A stretch of 45,441 nt of DNA from Pseudomonadota bacterium. GTDB lineage: Bacteria > SAR324 > XYD2-FULL-50-16 > JAHJRI01. The stretch's first letter is position 1; every line of letters starts with the position of its first letter. Both the position numbers and the translations under genes were made by a program. This document shows, piece after piece, positions 24,939 through 34,187 of this stretch. The stretch covers positions 1 to 45,441 of the forward strand of contig JAKSDL010000280.1 of NCBI GenBank assembly GCA_022360105.1. Reading direction: 5' to 3'. Under the pieces are notes generated by a model. It did no database searches, was not told the DNA's origin, and worked only from the letters and a program-made list of their open reading frames with translations.

Positions 24939-27058
24939 ATCTTTTCATACATATCACGGTAGATGTAAAAAGTTCGCATGACACGGCGGACATAATTCTG
25001 AGTCTCAACAAAGGTTATCGACTCGACAAAGTCATCATTATCCTTGGGCCTGGCTTTTTTAATCCAACGCTTCACATTGGTTGGACCGCCGTTATAAGCA
25101 GCCAGTGTATAAAAAAGATTTCCTTTGTATCGTTTCATCAATTTTTTTAAATATGTTGATCCCAGTTTCAAGTTTAATTTTGGATCGACCAGGGAAGCGG
25201 TGGATACTTTTAAGCCAATTCCTTTTCCAACATATTTTGCGGTTTTTGGCATCAATTGCATCAGGCCAACAGCACCTGCCACAGATTTAACTTCCGGATT
25301 GAAATGAGATTCCTCTCTCATAACAGAAAGTATTAAGGTTTTAGGCACGGAACGCTTGTCTTCCAATTGACTGATTTCTTCGTCATAAGCCAAGGGATAA
25401 AAATAAGGCAACAACAGGCGTCTTCCGGTGATGCTCTTCTCCAATGCAGGTCTGAATTTAGATTCAACAATGATTTGTACCAGGTAATATCTCTCCATTT
25501 CAAGGAGCATATTAGCCAGGGAAAGCATCATATTTGAATCGCTTGAACGGATCATGGACCTTACTATTGAATCCGCAAGCTCAGTCTCATTCAGCAGATA
25601 TACAAATCGTAAAAACAGCATTTGCCTTTCCTGCAGCGGGGAAATGTCTCCGGCTGCGGCAAATACTTGACTGGCGGGAATTGGTGCAGCTGTGGTTGCG
25701 ATTTGCTGCTTGCTGGTGTATTTGGAATGCAAGCCATAATAGGTTAACGGAAATTGCTTGTAGCATCGGTAGAGGTCACCATCTCGATACAATTTGAGTT
25801 TATATCCCCAGTAACAAAAACGCGCTCCCAGTTCCTTGTTATCGAATTGATAACCATATGCCCATTCGGCAAGTTGAGTCAATTCTTCCCTGTTTCCCAG
25901 TAAAAAATGAGATCTCCAGACATACCAATTGACATCTGAAATACGGTACTGGCTTGATTCAGAACGTTTTAGCCGATTGAAAAAATACAATGCCTGTTTG
26001 TAATATCCTTTATTGAAATAATACTTGCCCAGCGAGATATATTTTTTGTCCAGATTTTGACGAGGGTTTTTTTTAATTATTTTGTTTAAGGTGGCAATGG
26101 CAGATTTTGTGTCCCCCTTTCGAACCATCAGGTCAAACTGGATCAAGAGGGCTTCATCTTCTTCCAACCCCAATGCATTCCTATTACTCTCCTTGGCTAG
26201 CGTGTTGATAAGCACGCTGAATTTCCTCTTTTTCACCATGGAATGAAAATAGGTTTTTCTCAGTTGCTTAAAATAATCACTTTTCTTATCAGGGATTAAG
26301 GAAAGATAAACCGGAGCTTGATTAATGATATAGGAGTAGTTTTTATACTGCCTTTGGCTTTTGAAATGAGTGATTACTTCTTTTTCAAATTCCAGGATGT
26401 TACTTTGTATGGATTTTTCAATGGAACGCTCAGATGGATCAAGTGAACTTATATTGGCAGTTTTCCAAAGGTTTAGCAGGGCTTCACCTTTTTTTGAATC
26501 TGAATAGTCCAAACTATCCGCGTATAGTTTCAAAAGTTTCGGTCCGGTTTTTATATCTTCTGCAAACGGTGCCAAAACCGAAAGACTCCGTTGCAGCAGT
26601 CTTCTATTTTTAAACGAGTTAAAGTCCGAAGTCAGAAGATCTGTTACATATTGAAATACGAACGGATTTATTTGTTTGCCTTGAAATCTTACAATCGCAT
26701 GAAGGATGTTTTCCTTTTCTCCCCTGGTTTTGTGCAGTTTGATTTTTTCAAAGAGTAATAGATTTTCAAACCCGGATGGAAGGTTGTGTTCAATAAATCC
26801 CAGGACCCGTTTACTTTGATTATAGTCTTTTAATTGATTGTATGTTTTGAATAAAAGATAGCTCTTTTCTATATTCCAGGATTCTTTTTCTTCCCGGGCA
26901 AGAACATCGATCAGGTGGGAGTATTTCTTGCTTTGATAAATAACAGCGAGTTCGTCATCAGTGGCAGCAATTGCATTTTCGGCCAACTCAACATAAGTTA
27001 GGATCAGGCCAAGAATAAAGACTAGTGAAGGTATCCGGTTTCGATTAACTCTAAGCAT
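24935..27058 (-). CDS. slt: Soluble lytic murein transglycosylase (Slt70-like)
   Basis: The 707-aa protein has an N-terminal signal sequence (about 1-32, SLVFILGLILTYV core), a long alpha-superhelical TPR-like U-domain (about 35-550) and a C-terminal goose-lysozyme-like SLT domain. E583 in MREESHFNPEV is the catalytic acid, followed by GAVGLMQLMP, NLKLGSTYL and LAAYNGGPTNVKRW. It cleaves glycan strands of peptidoglycan in the periplasm to give anhydromuropeptides. Length fits Slt70 plus some extra helices. It is divergent from the orphan gene at 27083 with only 24 bp between starts. Confidence 0.9.
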   Translation of the reverse strand: MLRVNRNRIPSLVFILGLILTYVELAENAIAATDDELAVIYQSKKYSHLIDVLAREEKESWNIEKSYLLFKTYNQLKDYNQSKRVLGFIEHNLPSGFENLLLFEKIKLHKTRGEKENILHAIVRFQGKQINPFVFQYVTDLLTSDFNSFKNRRLLQRSLSVLAPFAEDIKTGPKLLKLYADSLDYSDSKKGEALLNLWKTANISSLDPSERSIEKSIQSNILEFEKEVITHFKSQRQYKNYSYIINQAPVYLSLIPDKKSDYFKQLRKTYFHSMVKKRKFSVLINTLAKESNRNALGLEEDEALLIQFDLMVRKGDTKSAIATLNKIIKKNPRQNLDKKYISLGKYYFNKGYYKQALYFFNRLKRSESSQYRISDVNWYVWRSHFLLGNREELTQLAEWAYGYQFDNKELGARFCYWGYKLKLYRDGDLYRCYKQFPLTYYGLHSKYTSKQQIATTAAPIPASQVFAAAGDISPLQERQMLFLRFVYLLNETELADSIVRSMIRSSDSNMMLSLANMLLEMERYYLVQIIVESKFRPALEKSITGRRLLLPYFYPLAYDEEISQLEDKRSVPKTLILSVMREESHFNPEVKSVAGAVGLMQLMPKTAKYVGKGIGLKVSTASLVDPKLNLKLGSTYLKKLMKRYKGNLFYTLAAYNGGPTNVKRWIKKARPKDNDDFVESITFVETQNYVRRVMRTFYIYRDMYEKI

Positions 27059-27082
27059 TTCAAACAGTCAGATCAATAATTA

Positions 27083-27622
27083 ATGAAAACATTAAAATTT
27101 GTACCGGGTGATACAAACTATAGATGGGATTTTAGCGAAAACAGCCCTTTTTTGAAAAGGAACCTGACACTGTTTTCGGAAGACAGGAAAGTGCGGGCTA
27201 AATCCCTAAACGTAAAAAAAAGAGTCTATGCCTTATATTTTTCCAATGAGAAAGAAACGTATCTATCGAGAAATCAGTCATCTATACAGCCTGAACCTGT
27301 TAAACGCGATAAGAAATATCTCAAGGAAAGTTCATTAACGGGAAGCACTGTTCAAATCCGTTTCAGCATTGTGAGTTTACTAAATAAAGTCATCGACCGT
27401 TTTCAGCTTAATCCTCAAAGCTTGTTCACTGAAGCTGCAAGAATTAAGAGCATTTGCCTGGATGAAGGATATTCTATTCCTTTTATCGAAGCATTTCAGC
27501 ATATTGAAGACTGGAATGAATTTATACAACTCCTTGAGTCTTTACGTGCTAATCAAACCAAGTTTACTTTTGAATTACTAATTGCTGCCATTGTCCAATT
27601 TGCAGCTCTTTGCGGTGGTTAA
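27083..27622 (+). CDS. Hypothetical protein, 179 aa
   Basis: I do not recognise this protein. It has no signal peptide or membrane segment; the N-terminal half is basic and probably disordered (to about 90), and the C-terminal half is predicted helical (IRFSIVSLLNKVIDRF, then SLFTEAARIKSIC and FELLIAAIVQFAAL). No Shine-Dalgarno site is visible. Its start lies 24 bp from the divergent slt start, so its promoter must overlap slt or the real start is further in. The frame ends shortly before a bidirectional terminator, which fits a real transcription unit. It may be lineage-specific. Confidence 0.5.
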   Translation: MKTLKFVPGDTNYRWDFSENSPFLKRNLTLFSEDRKVRAKSLNVKKRVYALYFSNEKETYLSRNQSSIQPEPVKRDKKYLKESSLTGSTVQIRFSIVSLLNKVIDRFQLNPQSLFTEAARIKSICLDEGYSIPFIEAFQHIEDWNEFIQLLESLRANQTKFTFELLIAAIVQFAALCGG

Positions 27623-27635
27623 GAACGATATGTGC

Positions 27636-27674
27636 AAAAAAAAAGGGAATCGACTTGACGACGATTCCCTTTTT
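27636..27674. terminator. Strong bidirectional intrinsic terminator
   Basis: A 13-bp perfect inverted repeat (27640-27652 and 27662-27674, core GGGAATCG/CGATTCCC) encloses a 9-nt loop. On the minus strand the stem runs into nine T, ending the ribosomal cluster after rplQ; on the plus strand five T form the 3' arm end and close the hypothetical gene. It lies between two convergent genes. Confidence 0.88.
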
Positions 27675-27699
27675 CCATTCAGATTTTAATAAGAAGATC

Positions 27700-28275
27700 C
27701 TATTTTTTTTCGTCTTTTTCTTCTGATTCCTCGGTCTCAGCCTCATCAGCAGGAGTTTCTTCCGTTTCAACAGCTTCTTCTTCCGCGTCAGCTTTTACTT
27801 TCTCAACTTCAGTTTTGTCTGTTGATGGTTCAACGGCCTCAGCAGGTTCCTCTTGGAGTTCTTCTTTAATCTCTTCGATTTTCTCCTTAGACTCCTTCAC
27901 TTCAGCTTTTACCTTATCTTCCAGGTCCACCATTTGAATCAGCGCCATTTGGGCGTTATCTCCAAGACGATGACCAATTCGAAAAATTCTGGTGTATCCG
28001 CCATTTCGATCAGCATACAAAGGACCATATTCTTCGAACAACTTATTGTAGGCTTCTTTAGACTTGATAAAAGACAAGGCCTGTCTTTTTGCGTGCAAGT
28101 CGTTGCGCTTTCCCAAACCAATCATTTTATCGAAATACTTTCGCATTTCTTTTGCTTTGGTCACTGTAGTCTTGATTTCACCATGTTCCAACAAGGAAGT
28201 GACCAGGTTTCTCATCATGGCTTTTCGATGGCTGGTAGTTACACCAAGTCTTTTTCCAGCTTTTAAGTGTCTCAT
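27700..28275 (-). CDS. rplQ: 50S ribosomal protein L17 with acidic C-terminal extension
   Basis: Residues 1-118 are a normal L17 (MRHLKAGKRLG, SHRKAMMRNLVTSLLEHG, GGYTRIFRIGHRLGDNA), which lines the peptide exit side of the large subunit. A tail of about 70 residues follows, almost all Glu, Ala, Lys, Thr and Asp and ending EEKDEKK, with no fold. Similar acidic tails occur on L17 in some Bacteroidota-like lineages. It is the last gene of the cluster, right before the strong terminator. Confidence 0.95.
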   Translation of the reverse strand: MRHLKAGKRLGVTTSHRKAMMRNLVTSLLEHGEIKTTVTKAKEMRKYFDKMIGLGKRNDLHAKRQALSFIKSKEAYNKLFEEYGPLYADRNGGYTRIFRIGHRLGDNAQMALIQMVDLEDKVKAEVKESKEKIEEIKEELQEEPAEAVEPSTDKTEVEKVKADAEEEAVETEETPADEAETEESEEKDEKK

Positions 28276-28323
28276 TACTATTTACCTGATAACGTATTCT
28301 TTAAACTCTTGCTGTTGCTAATA

Positions 28324-29361
28324 CTAATAAGATCTTGAACTTGATTCGCTTTTTGGTCGACTGTCAAAATTTTCAAGCTTCATACCCAATGTTAATCCCA
28401 TTGAGGCAAGAACAGTTTTGATTTCCTGAAGTGATTTTCGACCAAAGTTCTTTGTTTTCAGCATCTCTGCTTCCGTTTTCTGAACCAAGTCTCCGATGGT
28501 TTCAATTTTTGCATTCTGCAGACAATTAATTGATCTGACAGATAATTCCAACTCATTTACACTGCGGTAAAGATGCGGATTTTCATATACTTTCTCTTCG
28601 CCTTCAGCCTCAGTCTCTTCGATTGGTTTGATTGAGTCCTCATCGAAGTTGATAAACGGCGTCAAGTACTCCTTCAGGATCTTGGCTGCATAGCCCATGG
28701 CGTCATCGGGACGTACGCCGCCATTGGTCCAGAGCTGAAATACTAAGCGCTCGTAATCGGTCTGTTGACCTACCCGAGTGTTGGTAATTTCGTACTGCAC
28801 CCTTTTTACCGGCGAATGATTGGAATCCAGAAAAATAGTTCCGATCGGAAAGTCATTGTCGCTATTTTCTTCTGCAGAAACAAATCCCCTGTTCATTCTT
28901 ACAAAAAGATTCATTTCCAAAGTGGCGTCTTGATCCAGGTTGCAGATAACATGATCGGGGTTCATGATCTCGACCTTTCCAAATGTGGAAATATCTGCAC
29001 CTGTCACTGTTTTGGGACCTGCAGCAACAAGTTCGAGGGTCAAGTCTTCCTCTTCAAATTGACGAATTTCCAGACCCTTCAAGTTAAGAATGATCTCTAA
29101 AACGTCCTCTCGTATACCTTTAATCGTTTCGAACTCGTGTGACACACCTTCAATTTTGACTCCGAAAACGGCGCTACCTCGCAGTGAAGACAATAACACT
29201 CTCCTCATTGCATGTCCGATAGTAATCCCAAAACCCTTATGTAGAGGTTCAAAGATAAACTTGCCGTACGACTCGTCAAAAGACTCCCTTGCAACCTGGA
29301 GTTCTTTGGGCATTACCAGCCCTTCCCAGTTCTTCTGAAATATATTTTTATTTGTGTCCAA
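28324..29361 (-). CDS. rpoA: DNA-directed RNA polymerase subunit alpha
   Basis: The alpha subunit dimerises to start polymerase assembly and its C-terminal domain binds UP elements and activators. The N-terminal domain (to about 245; [30 protein letters not shown]) is followed by an acidic linker and a helical CTD (about 265-345; [22 protein letters not shown], then GRKSLQEIK). Length is 345 aa, slightly longer than in E. coli because of about 15 extra N-terminal residues; an internal Met at residue 17 is an alternative start. It begins 5 bp after rpsD. Confidence 0.97.
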   Translation of the reverse strand: MDTNKNIFQKNWEGLVMPKELQVARESFDESYGKFIFEPLHKGFGITIGHAMRRVLLSSLRGSAVFGVKIEGVSHEFETIKGIREDVLEIILNLKGLEIRQFEEEDLTLELVAAGPKTVTGADISTFGKVEIMNPDHVICNLDQDATLEMNLFVRMNRGFVSAEENSDNDFPIGTIFLDSNHSPVKRVQYEITNTRVGQQTDYERLVFQLWTNGGVRPDDAMGYAAKILKEYLTPFINFDEDSIKPIEETEAEGEEKVYENPHLYRSVNELELSVRSINCLQNAKIETIGDLVQKTEAEMLKTKNFGRKSLQEIKTVLASMGLTLGMKLENFDSRPKSESSSRSY

Positions 29362-29366
29362 ATCGG

Positions 29367-29999
29367 CTACCGCGAATAAAGCTCAACAATTAGTTGTTCT
29401 TGAATAGGAATAGTAATCTGGTCTCGTTTTGGAAAAGCAACCACACGCCCGCTAAACTTATCAGTCTCAACGCTTAACCAGGCAGGGATTCCTTTACGAG
29501 TTGCAGATTCACAAGACTCTTTGATAAAAGCGATATTTTTGCTCTTTTCACGAACAGAAATAACATCTTCCACTCTTACCAGAGCTGAAGGGATATTGTT
29601 CTTCTTGCCGTTGATCAGAATATGTGAATGCTTGACCAGTTGCCTTGCTTCAGCCAATGATCTTGCAAAACCCATTCTGTATACGATGTTGTCCAGCCTT
29701 CTTTCCAGTAAAATAAGCAGGTTTGTACCTGTTTTTCCTTTCTTCCTGGAAGCTTTTTTAAAAGCAATTCTGAATTGCTTTTCCTGAACACCGTATAGTC
29801 TTCTGACCTTTTGCTTCTCCCTCAATTGTAAACCGTATTCTGATTGCTTTGATCGTCGTCGATTAACTCCGTGCTGTCCGGGAACATATGGTTTTGTTTC
29901 CATTGAGCACTTATCAGTGTAACATCGATCGCCTTTCAGAAACAGCTTAAGTTGTTCTCTTCGACACAGTCGGCAAACAGATCCTGTATATCTTGCCAC
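29367..29999 (-). CDS. rpsD: 30S ribosomal protein S4, zinc-binding type
   Basis: S4 is a primary binder of 16S rRNA 5' domain. The N-terminal zinc site is kept (C9, C12, C26, C31), the C+ form lost in E. coli. The S4 RNA-binding domain is at about 99-160 ([29 protein letters not shown]). Length of 210 aa is normal. In E. coli S4 represses the alpha operon by binding its mRNA; I see no clear counterpart here. Confidence 0.97.
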   Translation of the reverse strand: MARYTGSVCRLCRREQLKLFLKGDRCYTDKCSMETKPYVPGQHGVNRRRSKQSEYGLQLREKQKVRRLYGVQEKQFRIAFKKASRKKGKTGTNLLILLERRLDNIVYRMGFARSLAEARQLVKHSHILINGKKNNIPSALVRVEDVISVREKSKNIAFIKESCESATRKGIPAWLSVETDKFSGRVVAFPKRDQITIPIQEQLIVELYSR

Positions 30000-30053
30000 T
30001 TTCTTTTCTCCACGTCTTAATTATTATTGCGAAACAACATGAATCGATTTCGC

Positions 30054-30449
30054 CTAGATTCTTCTTCTTTTTGGTGGTCTACAGCCATTATGCGGAACAG
30101 GAGTTGTGTCTTTGATATTTGTTACCCTGATTCCGGAACCGGCTACAGCTCGCAATGCAGATTCTCTCCCACTACCAGGTCCTTTAACGATAATCTGAAC
30201 CTGCTTTAATCCGTGTTCCAGCGCTTTGTTAATAGCATCCTCGCCAACAATTTTTGCAGCATAAGGAGTACTCTTTCTGGAACCTTTAAACCCGTGCAAA
30301 CCCGTACTGGACCAGCTGATCACATTCCCATCCATATCGGTTACGCTGACGATTGTATTGTTAAAGGTAGCGCTGATAAACACTTTACCGAAGGGAATAT
30401 TTTTCTTTTCCTTTTTCTTTGTGCTTTTTCTTTTTGATGCTTTAGCCAT
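30054..30449 (-). CDS. rpsK: 30S ribosomal protein S11
   Basis: At 131 aa it has the S11 core ([38 protein letters not shown]) and the basic end [15 protein letters not shown], which contacts 16S rRNA in the platform near the E site. The short Lys-rich N-terminal segment is a little longer than in E. coli. It lies 16 bp after rpsM. Confidence 0.97.
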   Translation of the reverse strand: MAKASKRKSTKKKEKKNIPFGKVFISATFNNTIVSVTDMDGNVISWSSTGLHGFKGSRKSTPYAAKIVGEDAINKALEHGLKQVQIIVKGPGSGRESALRAVAGSGIRVTNIKDTTPVPHNGCRPPKRRRI

Positions 30450-30465
30450 CTATTTTCCTGGTTGA

Positions 30466-30834
30466 CTATTTCTTTTTTCGACCCACTGAAATTTTTCTCG
30501 GACCCTTTCGTGTTCTGGCATTAGTTTTTGTTCGCTGCCCTCTGCACGGAAGTTGCCTTCTATGTCTCAATCCTCTGTAACATCCGAGATCGCTTAGACG
30601 CTTGATGTCCATATTCAGCTTTCTTCTCAGATCTCCTTCTACTATCAGGGATTGAATAATTACTCTGATCTTACCAAGTTCATCTTCATTCAGATCCTTA
30701 ATCTTGGTATTTTTATCTACACTTGCTTCTTCGATAATCTGGTTCGAGACACTTTTTCCGATTCCAAAAATATACGTCAGACCGATCTCAACTCTTTTAT
30801 TATCGGGTAAGTCTACTCCTGCGATACGCGCCAA
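30466..30834 (-). CDS. rpsM: 30S ribosomal protein S13
   Basis: The 122-aa protein begins [26 protein letters not shown], has the helix-two-turns-helix region, and ends with the basic [16 protein letters not shown] tail that touches the P-site tRNA. It forms the head bridges to the 50S subunit. It lies 11 bp after rpmJ. Confidence 0.97.
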   Translation of the reverse strand: MARIAGVDLPDNKRVEIGLTYIFGIGKSVSNQIIEEASVDKNTKIKDLNEDELGKIRVIIQSLIVEGDLRRKLNMDIKRLSDLGCYRGLRHRRQLPCRGQRTKTNARTRKGPRKISVGRKKK

Positions 30835-30845
30835 TCTGTCCTCCC

Positions 30846-30959
30846 TTAGCCTTGTCTTTGTTTATGACGTGGGTTTTCACAAATCACACGCAAGACACCT
30901 TTTCGTTTCACTACCTTACATTTTGGGCAGATAGGTTTTACTGAGGCTCTCACTTTCAT
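30846..30959 (-). CDS. rpmJ: 50S ribosomal protein L36
   Basis: The 37-aa product starts [15 protein letters not shown]; the open frame extends further upstream but the family start is this ATG. The zinc ligands C11, C14, C27 and H32 are all present, so this is the zinc-binding (C+) type. It is the first gene of the alpha-like segment and follows a 238-bp gap after secY, where infA would usually lie. Confidence 0.96.
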   Translation of the reverse strand: MKVRASVKPICPKCKVVKRKGVLRVICENPRHKQRQG

Positions 30960-31043
30960 TTTATACTCTCTATCAGTATGACTGATGTCTGCTGTTTCTA
31001 TGGCCTTTGAAAAGAAAAAACACCTAATTAAAGCCAAATAAAC

Positions 31044-31072
31044 ATAATAACAACAGGTTCTGATTTATGCAA
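31044..31072 (-). promoter_or_regulatory. Candidate internal promoter for rpmJ-rpsM-rpsK-rpsD-rpoA-rplQ
   Basis: Read on the minus strand, TTGCAT (31067-31072) is separated by exactly 17 bp from TATTAT (31044-31049), about 85 nt before the rpmJ start. It lies in the longest gap of the ribosomal cluster, which supports separate control of the alpha segment. Confidence 0.45.
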
Positions 31073-31197
31073 TAGTTAAAATCACCGATACCGTTTTGAT
31101 ATCCAAGATTTTGAAAATTGACTCTTAAAACGTCCGATGAACCAGGTGAAATTGACTCGACTGTTTGCTGAGCAATTTCGCCATCATTTCATCGTTA

Positions 31198-32511
31198 TTA
31201 ATACCTTCGTTTTCGTTTTTTACTTTTTCTCACAAAACCGTCGTAGTTTTGATTCAAAAGATGGGTTTCCACCTGGCTGTTTGTATCCAGGGCAACCCCT
31301 ACGACGATCAATAACGCTGTTCCACCTAAGTAGAAAGGAACGTTGAATCTATCAATTAAAATGCTTGGTAAGATACAAATTAATGACAAGTAAATTGCAC
31401 CACCGAAGGTTAGTCTTGTTAGCACAAGATTTAAATAATTCGCTGTTTTTTGTCCCGGTCTGATTCCTGGTATAAAACCGCCGTGTCGCTTCAATTCTTC
31501 AGCAATTTTAACCGGATTGTACTGGATTGCTGTATAGAAGAAACAGAAGAAAAAGATCAGCATGACAAAAATAATACTGTAGAAGACCCCACCTGGCTGA
31601 AGATAACTTCCTATTCTCTGCAACCATTCAACTGTGGTGAAACCCGTAATCGTATTTGGAAACATCAAAATTGAGGAAGCAAAAATCGGGGGGATCACAC
31701 CAGCGGCATTAATTTTCAGAGGCAGATGAGTGAATTGACCTCCAAAGACCCGGTTGCCCTGTTGTCTCCTTGCATACTGTATGGGAATTTTTCGCTGGGC
31801 AGTTTCAAAATAGATGACAATACCGATCACCGCCAGAGCAATGATGCCAACCAGGATCAGAATAAACAGTGTAAGTTCACCAGTCTGAAACAAAGCAATG
31901 GATTGGATCGATGCGGTTGGGATCCCCACCACGATTCCGGCAAAAATGATCAGGGAGATACCGTTTCCAATTCCCCTTTCGCTCATCTGTTCACCCATCC
32001 ACATAATGAATGCGGTACCGGCTGTAAGTGTAATCACGGTTGTAAATCTAAATGCCCATGAGCTTACTCCGGCCAAAACCACTCGATTACCTGTCAGGGC
32101 CATACTTTCCAGCCCGACGGCAATTCCAAATCCCTGGATAACGCTAAGGAGGATCGTGCCGTATCGAGTATACTGGGTGATCTTTTTTCTTCCGGCTTCC
32201 CCTTCCTTGGATAGTCTTTCCAAGTAAGGGAATACGGCTGTCAACAACTGCATGATAATGGAAGCGCTAATGTAAGGCATGATACCAAGAGCAAATATGG
32301 TCATGTTCCTTAACGCGCCACCGGAAAACATATCCAGGTTACCCAGGATTCCTTTTGCATTTGCTTCGAAAAACGCTGCTAATGCTGAACTGTCGATTCC
32401 GGGAACCGGTATATGGGCGCCAATACGAAATACCACCAGCATGGCAAACGAAAACAAAATTCTCTTTCTCAGTTCTTCTATTCTTGCAATATTCTTGAAG
32501 ACTTCCAGCAT
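31198..32511 (-). CDS. secY: Protein translocase subunit SecY
   Basis: SecY forms the protein-conducting channel of the inner membrane with SecE and SecG. The 437-aa sequence has ten membrane helices, the plug-region start GIDSSALAAFFEAN, the conserved GIMPYISASIIMQLL in helix 2, QYARRQQGNRVFGG before helix 7, and the cytoplasmic C5 loop with RHGGFIPGIRPG for SecA contact. It ends in a strongly basic tail (KSKKRKRR). It starts 7 bp after rplO. Confidence 0.96.
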   Translation of the reverse strand: MLEVFKNIARIEELRKRILFSFAMLVVFRIGAHIPVPGIDSSALAAFFEANAKGILGNLDMFSGGALRNMTIFALGIMPYISASIIMQLLTAVFPYLERLSKEGEAGRKKITQYTRYGTILLSVIQGFGIAVGLESMALTGNRVVLAGVSSWAFRFTTVITLTAGTAFIMWMGEQMSERGIGNGISLIIFAGIVVGIPTASIQSIALFQTGELTLFILILVGIIALAVIGIVIYFETAQRKIPIQYARRQQGNRVFGGQFTHLPLKINAAGVIPPIFASSILMFPNTITGFTTVEWLQRIGSYLQPGGVFYSIIFVMLIFFFCFFYTAIQYNPVKIAEELKRHGGFIPGIRPGQKTANYLNLVLTRLTFGGAIYLSLICILPSILIDRFNVPFYLGGTALLIVVGVALDTNSQVETHLLNQNYDGFVRKSKKRKRRY

Positions 32512-32518
32512 ATTGAGT

Positions 32519-32971
32519 TTATTGTATTACGGTTGCCTTTCCGCCTGCGTCCTGAATCTTCTTTTCCGCTGAGGCGCTGAATTTTTGTGCTTCGATGGTC
32601 AATGCCGCTTCCAGAGTTCCTTCACCCAGAACTTTGACAGGAAGCTTCTGATTTCTAATCAAACCTGATTCTGCCAGCACAGCAACTGTAATAGGCTGAC
32701 TCTGATCGATCTTCTTGCAGGCAATAATGTCGCCCAGGTTAACGATCGCATATTCCTTGCGAAAAATATTGTTAAACCCCCTTTTTGGCAGTCTTCGATG
32801 AATTGGCATCTGACCACCTTCAAATCCGATTCTTCTCTTGGCACCGGATCTGGAGTTCTGTCCTTTATGTCCTCTGCCGGATGTTTTTCCGTCGGTTGAT
32901 CCGGGACCTCGTCCAATTCTTTTTCTGTTCTTATGGGCAGAACCCGGAGCCTTCTCAAGATTGTGTAACAT
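32519..32971 (-). CDS. rplO: 50S ribosomal protein L15
   Basis: At 150 aa the protein shows the glycine-rich, basic N-terminal arm (RIGRGPGS, GKTSGRGHKGQNSRSG, GFEGGQMP) that threads into 23S rRNA, and the globular end with VKVLGEG. It sits in standard order between rpmD and secY. Confidence 0.97.
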   Translation of the reverse strand: MLHNLEKAPGSAHKNRKRIGRGPGSTDGKTSGRGHKGQNSRSGAKRRIGFEGGQMPIHRRLPKRGFNNIFRKEYAIVNLGDIIACKKIDQSQPITVAVLAESGLIRNQKLPVKVLGEGTLEAALTIEAQKFSASAEKKIQDAGGKATVIQ

Positions 32972-33022
32972 CTGTTTCTGTGCGCTGAAGGTTGAGTTTG
33001 GTTCGTAACAGTGGCTCTTGCC

Positions 33023-33205
33023 TTAAACTGTTTCGTATTCCACCAAATGAATAATCTTATTGATCATACCCCTGATGGCAGGAGTATCATTTAACACCTT
33101 GGTTTGTTGAAGTTTTTTAAGCCCCAATCCCTTGATTGTGTCACGCTGATCCTTGGGAAATCCGATTCCGCTTTTGACCAGTTTTACTTTAATCTGTCCA
33201 GCCAT
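33023..33205 (-). CDS. rpmD: 50S ribosomal protein L30
   Basis: The 60-aa L30 carries [30 protein letters not shown] and the closing [14 protein letters not shown] strand. Many bacteria lack rpmD; its presence and position between rpsE and rplO are canonical. Confidence 0.95.
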   Translation of the reverse strand: MAGQIKVKLVKSGIGFPKDQRDTIKGLGLKKLQQTKVLNDTPAIRGMINKIIHLVEYETV

Positions 33206-33214
33206 GTTCTCTTC

Positions 33215-33718
33215 CTAGAAATCGATTACACAGACTTCATCAACAGTTTTGTTACGTCGTTCCGCGATATCGGCAAAACTCTTGATCTGTTGTAATCCGT
33301 TTACGGTAGCGTGTACCAAATTATGAACGTTGTTAGAACCCAATGCTTTGGCGTTAATGTCTTTAATACCAACTGCTTCGGCAACAGCTCTTACAGCTCC
33401 GGAAGAGATAATTCCACTACCAGGCTTTGACGGCTTGATCAACACCTTGGCGGCGCCGTGTTTACCCATTACTTGATGAGGAATTGAGTTTTTATAGACA
33501 CAAAAAGGTTTCATGGCTCGTTTAGCCTTTTCTGTTCCTTTGCGAACGGCCTCAATTACTTCATTTGCCTTTCCCAGTCCGGTGCCGGCTCTTCCTTTTC
33601 CATCGCCTACAACAACAAGTGCGCTGAAACTGAACCGTCGACCACCTTTTACTACTTTGGAAACACGCTTTACTTCGATGACTTTTTCAATGAATTCACT
33701 TTTTTCGTTCTCAGCCAA
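33215..33718 (-). CDS. rpsE: 30S ribosomal protein S5
   Basis: S5 helps decoding fidelity at the mRNA entry side. The double-stranded RNA-binding-like N-terminal domain has VKGGRRFSFSALVVVGDGKGRAGTGLGKA and the C-terminal domain has the SSGAVRAVAEAVGIKDI block. Length of 167 aa is standard. It lies 37 bp after rplR. Confidence 0.97.
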   Translation of the reverse strand: MAENEKSEFIEKVIEVKRVSKVVKGGRRFSFSALVVVGDGKGRAGTGLGKANEVIEAVRKGTEKAKRAMKPFCVYKNSIPHQVMGKHGAAKVLIKPSKPGSGIISSGAVRAVAEAVGIKDINAKALGSNNVHNLVHATVNGLQQIKSFADIAERRNKTVDEVCVIDF

Positions 33719-33755
33719 AACGATACCTCTAAATTATAGGATTGAATCGATAACG

Positions 33756-34127
33756 TTAAAACTTAATGCCGGCTTCTCGGATTCCATCAGCAAAGCTTTT
33801 TATCCTGCCGTGGAACAGATATCCGTTACGATCAAATACAATAGTTTCATGACCTTTGGCTTTCAGCTTTTCACCGAGAACTTTACCGGCTAACTGCGCA
33901 GCCGCTTTATTTCCGGAATGGCCTTTAATCTGTTCCTTAACCTCTTTTTCCAGAGATGAAACACTCAATAAAGTCACTGCTTTCACGTCATCAATTACCT
34001 GACCGTAAATATGTTTTGAACTTCTAAAAACGGAAACCCTGGGTCTTCCATCATTTCCGCTGATCTTTTTTCTTACGTGAGCTTTGTTGCGCTTTCTTGC
34101 AAGAAGTCTTTTCTTTGCTGCGTTCAT
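33756..34127 (-). CDS. rplR: 50S ribosomal protein L18
   Basis: The 123-aa product has RPRVSVFRSSKHIYGQVIDD and the C-terminal FDRNGYLFHGRIKSFADGIREAGI typical of L18, which binds 5S rRNA in the central protuberance together with L5. The N-terminus is basic and disordered as in the family. Confidence 0.97.
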   Translation of the reverse strand: MNAAKKRLLARKRNKAHVRKKISGNDGRPRVSVFRSSKHIYGQVIDDVKAVTLLSVSSLEKEVKEQIKGHSGNKAAAQLAGKVLGEKLKAKGHETIVFDRNGYLFHGRIKSFADGIREAGIKF

Positions 34128-34187
34128 GGGTTTTCAGTATGCTAATTCCTATTCAGGATTGTCTTTTAACTAATGTTTAAATTTGCC

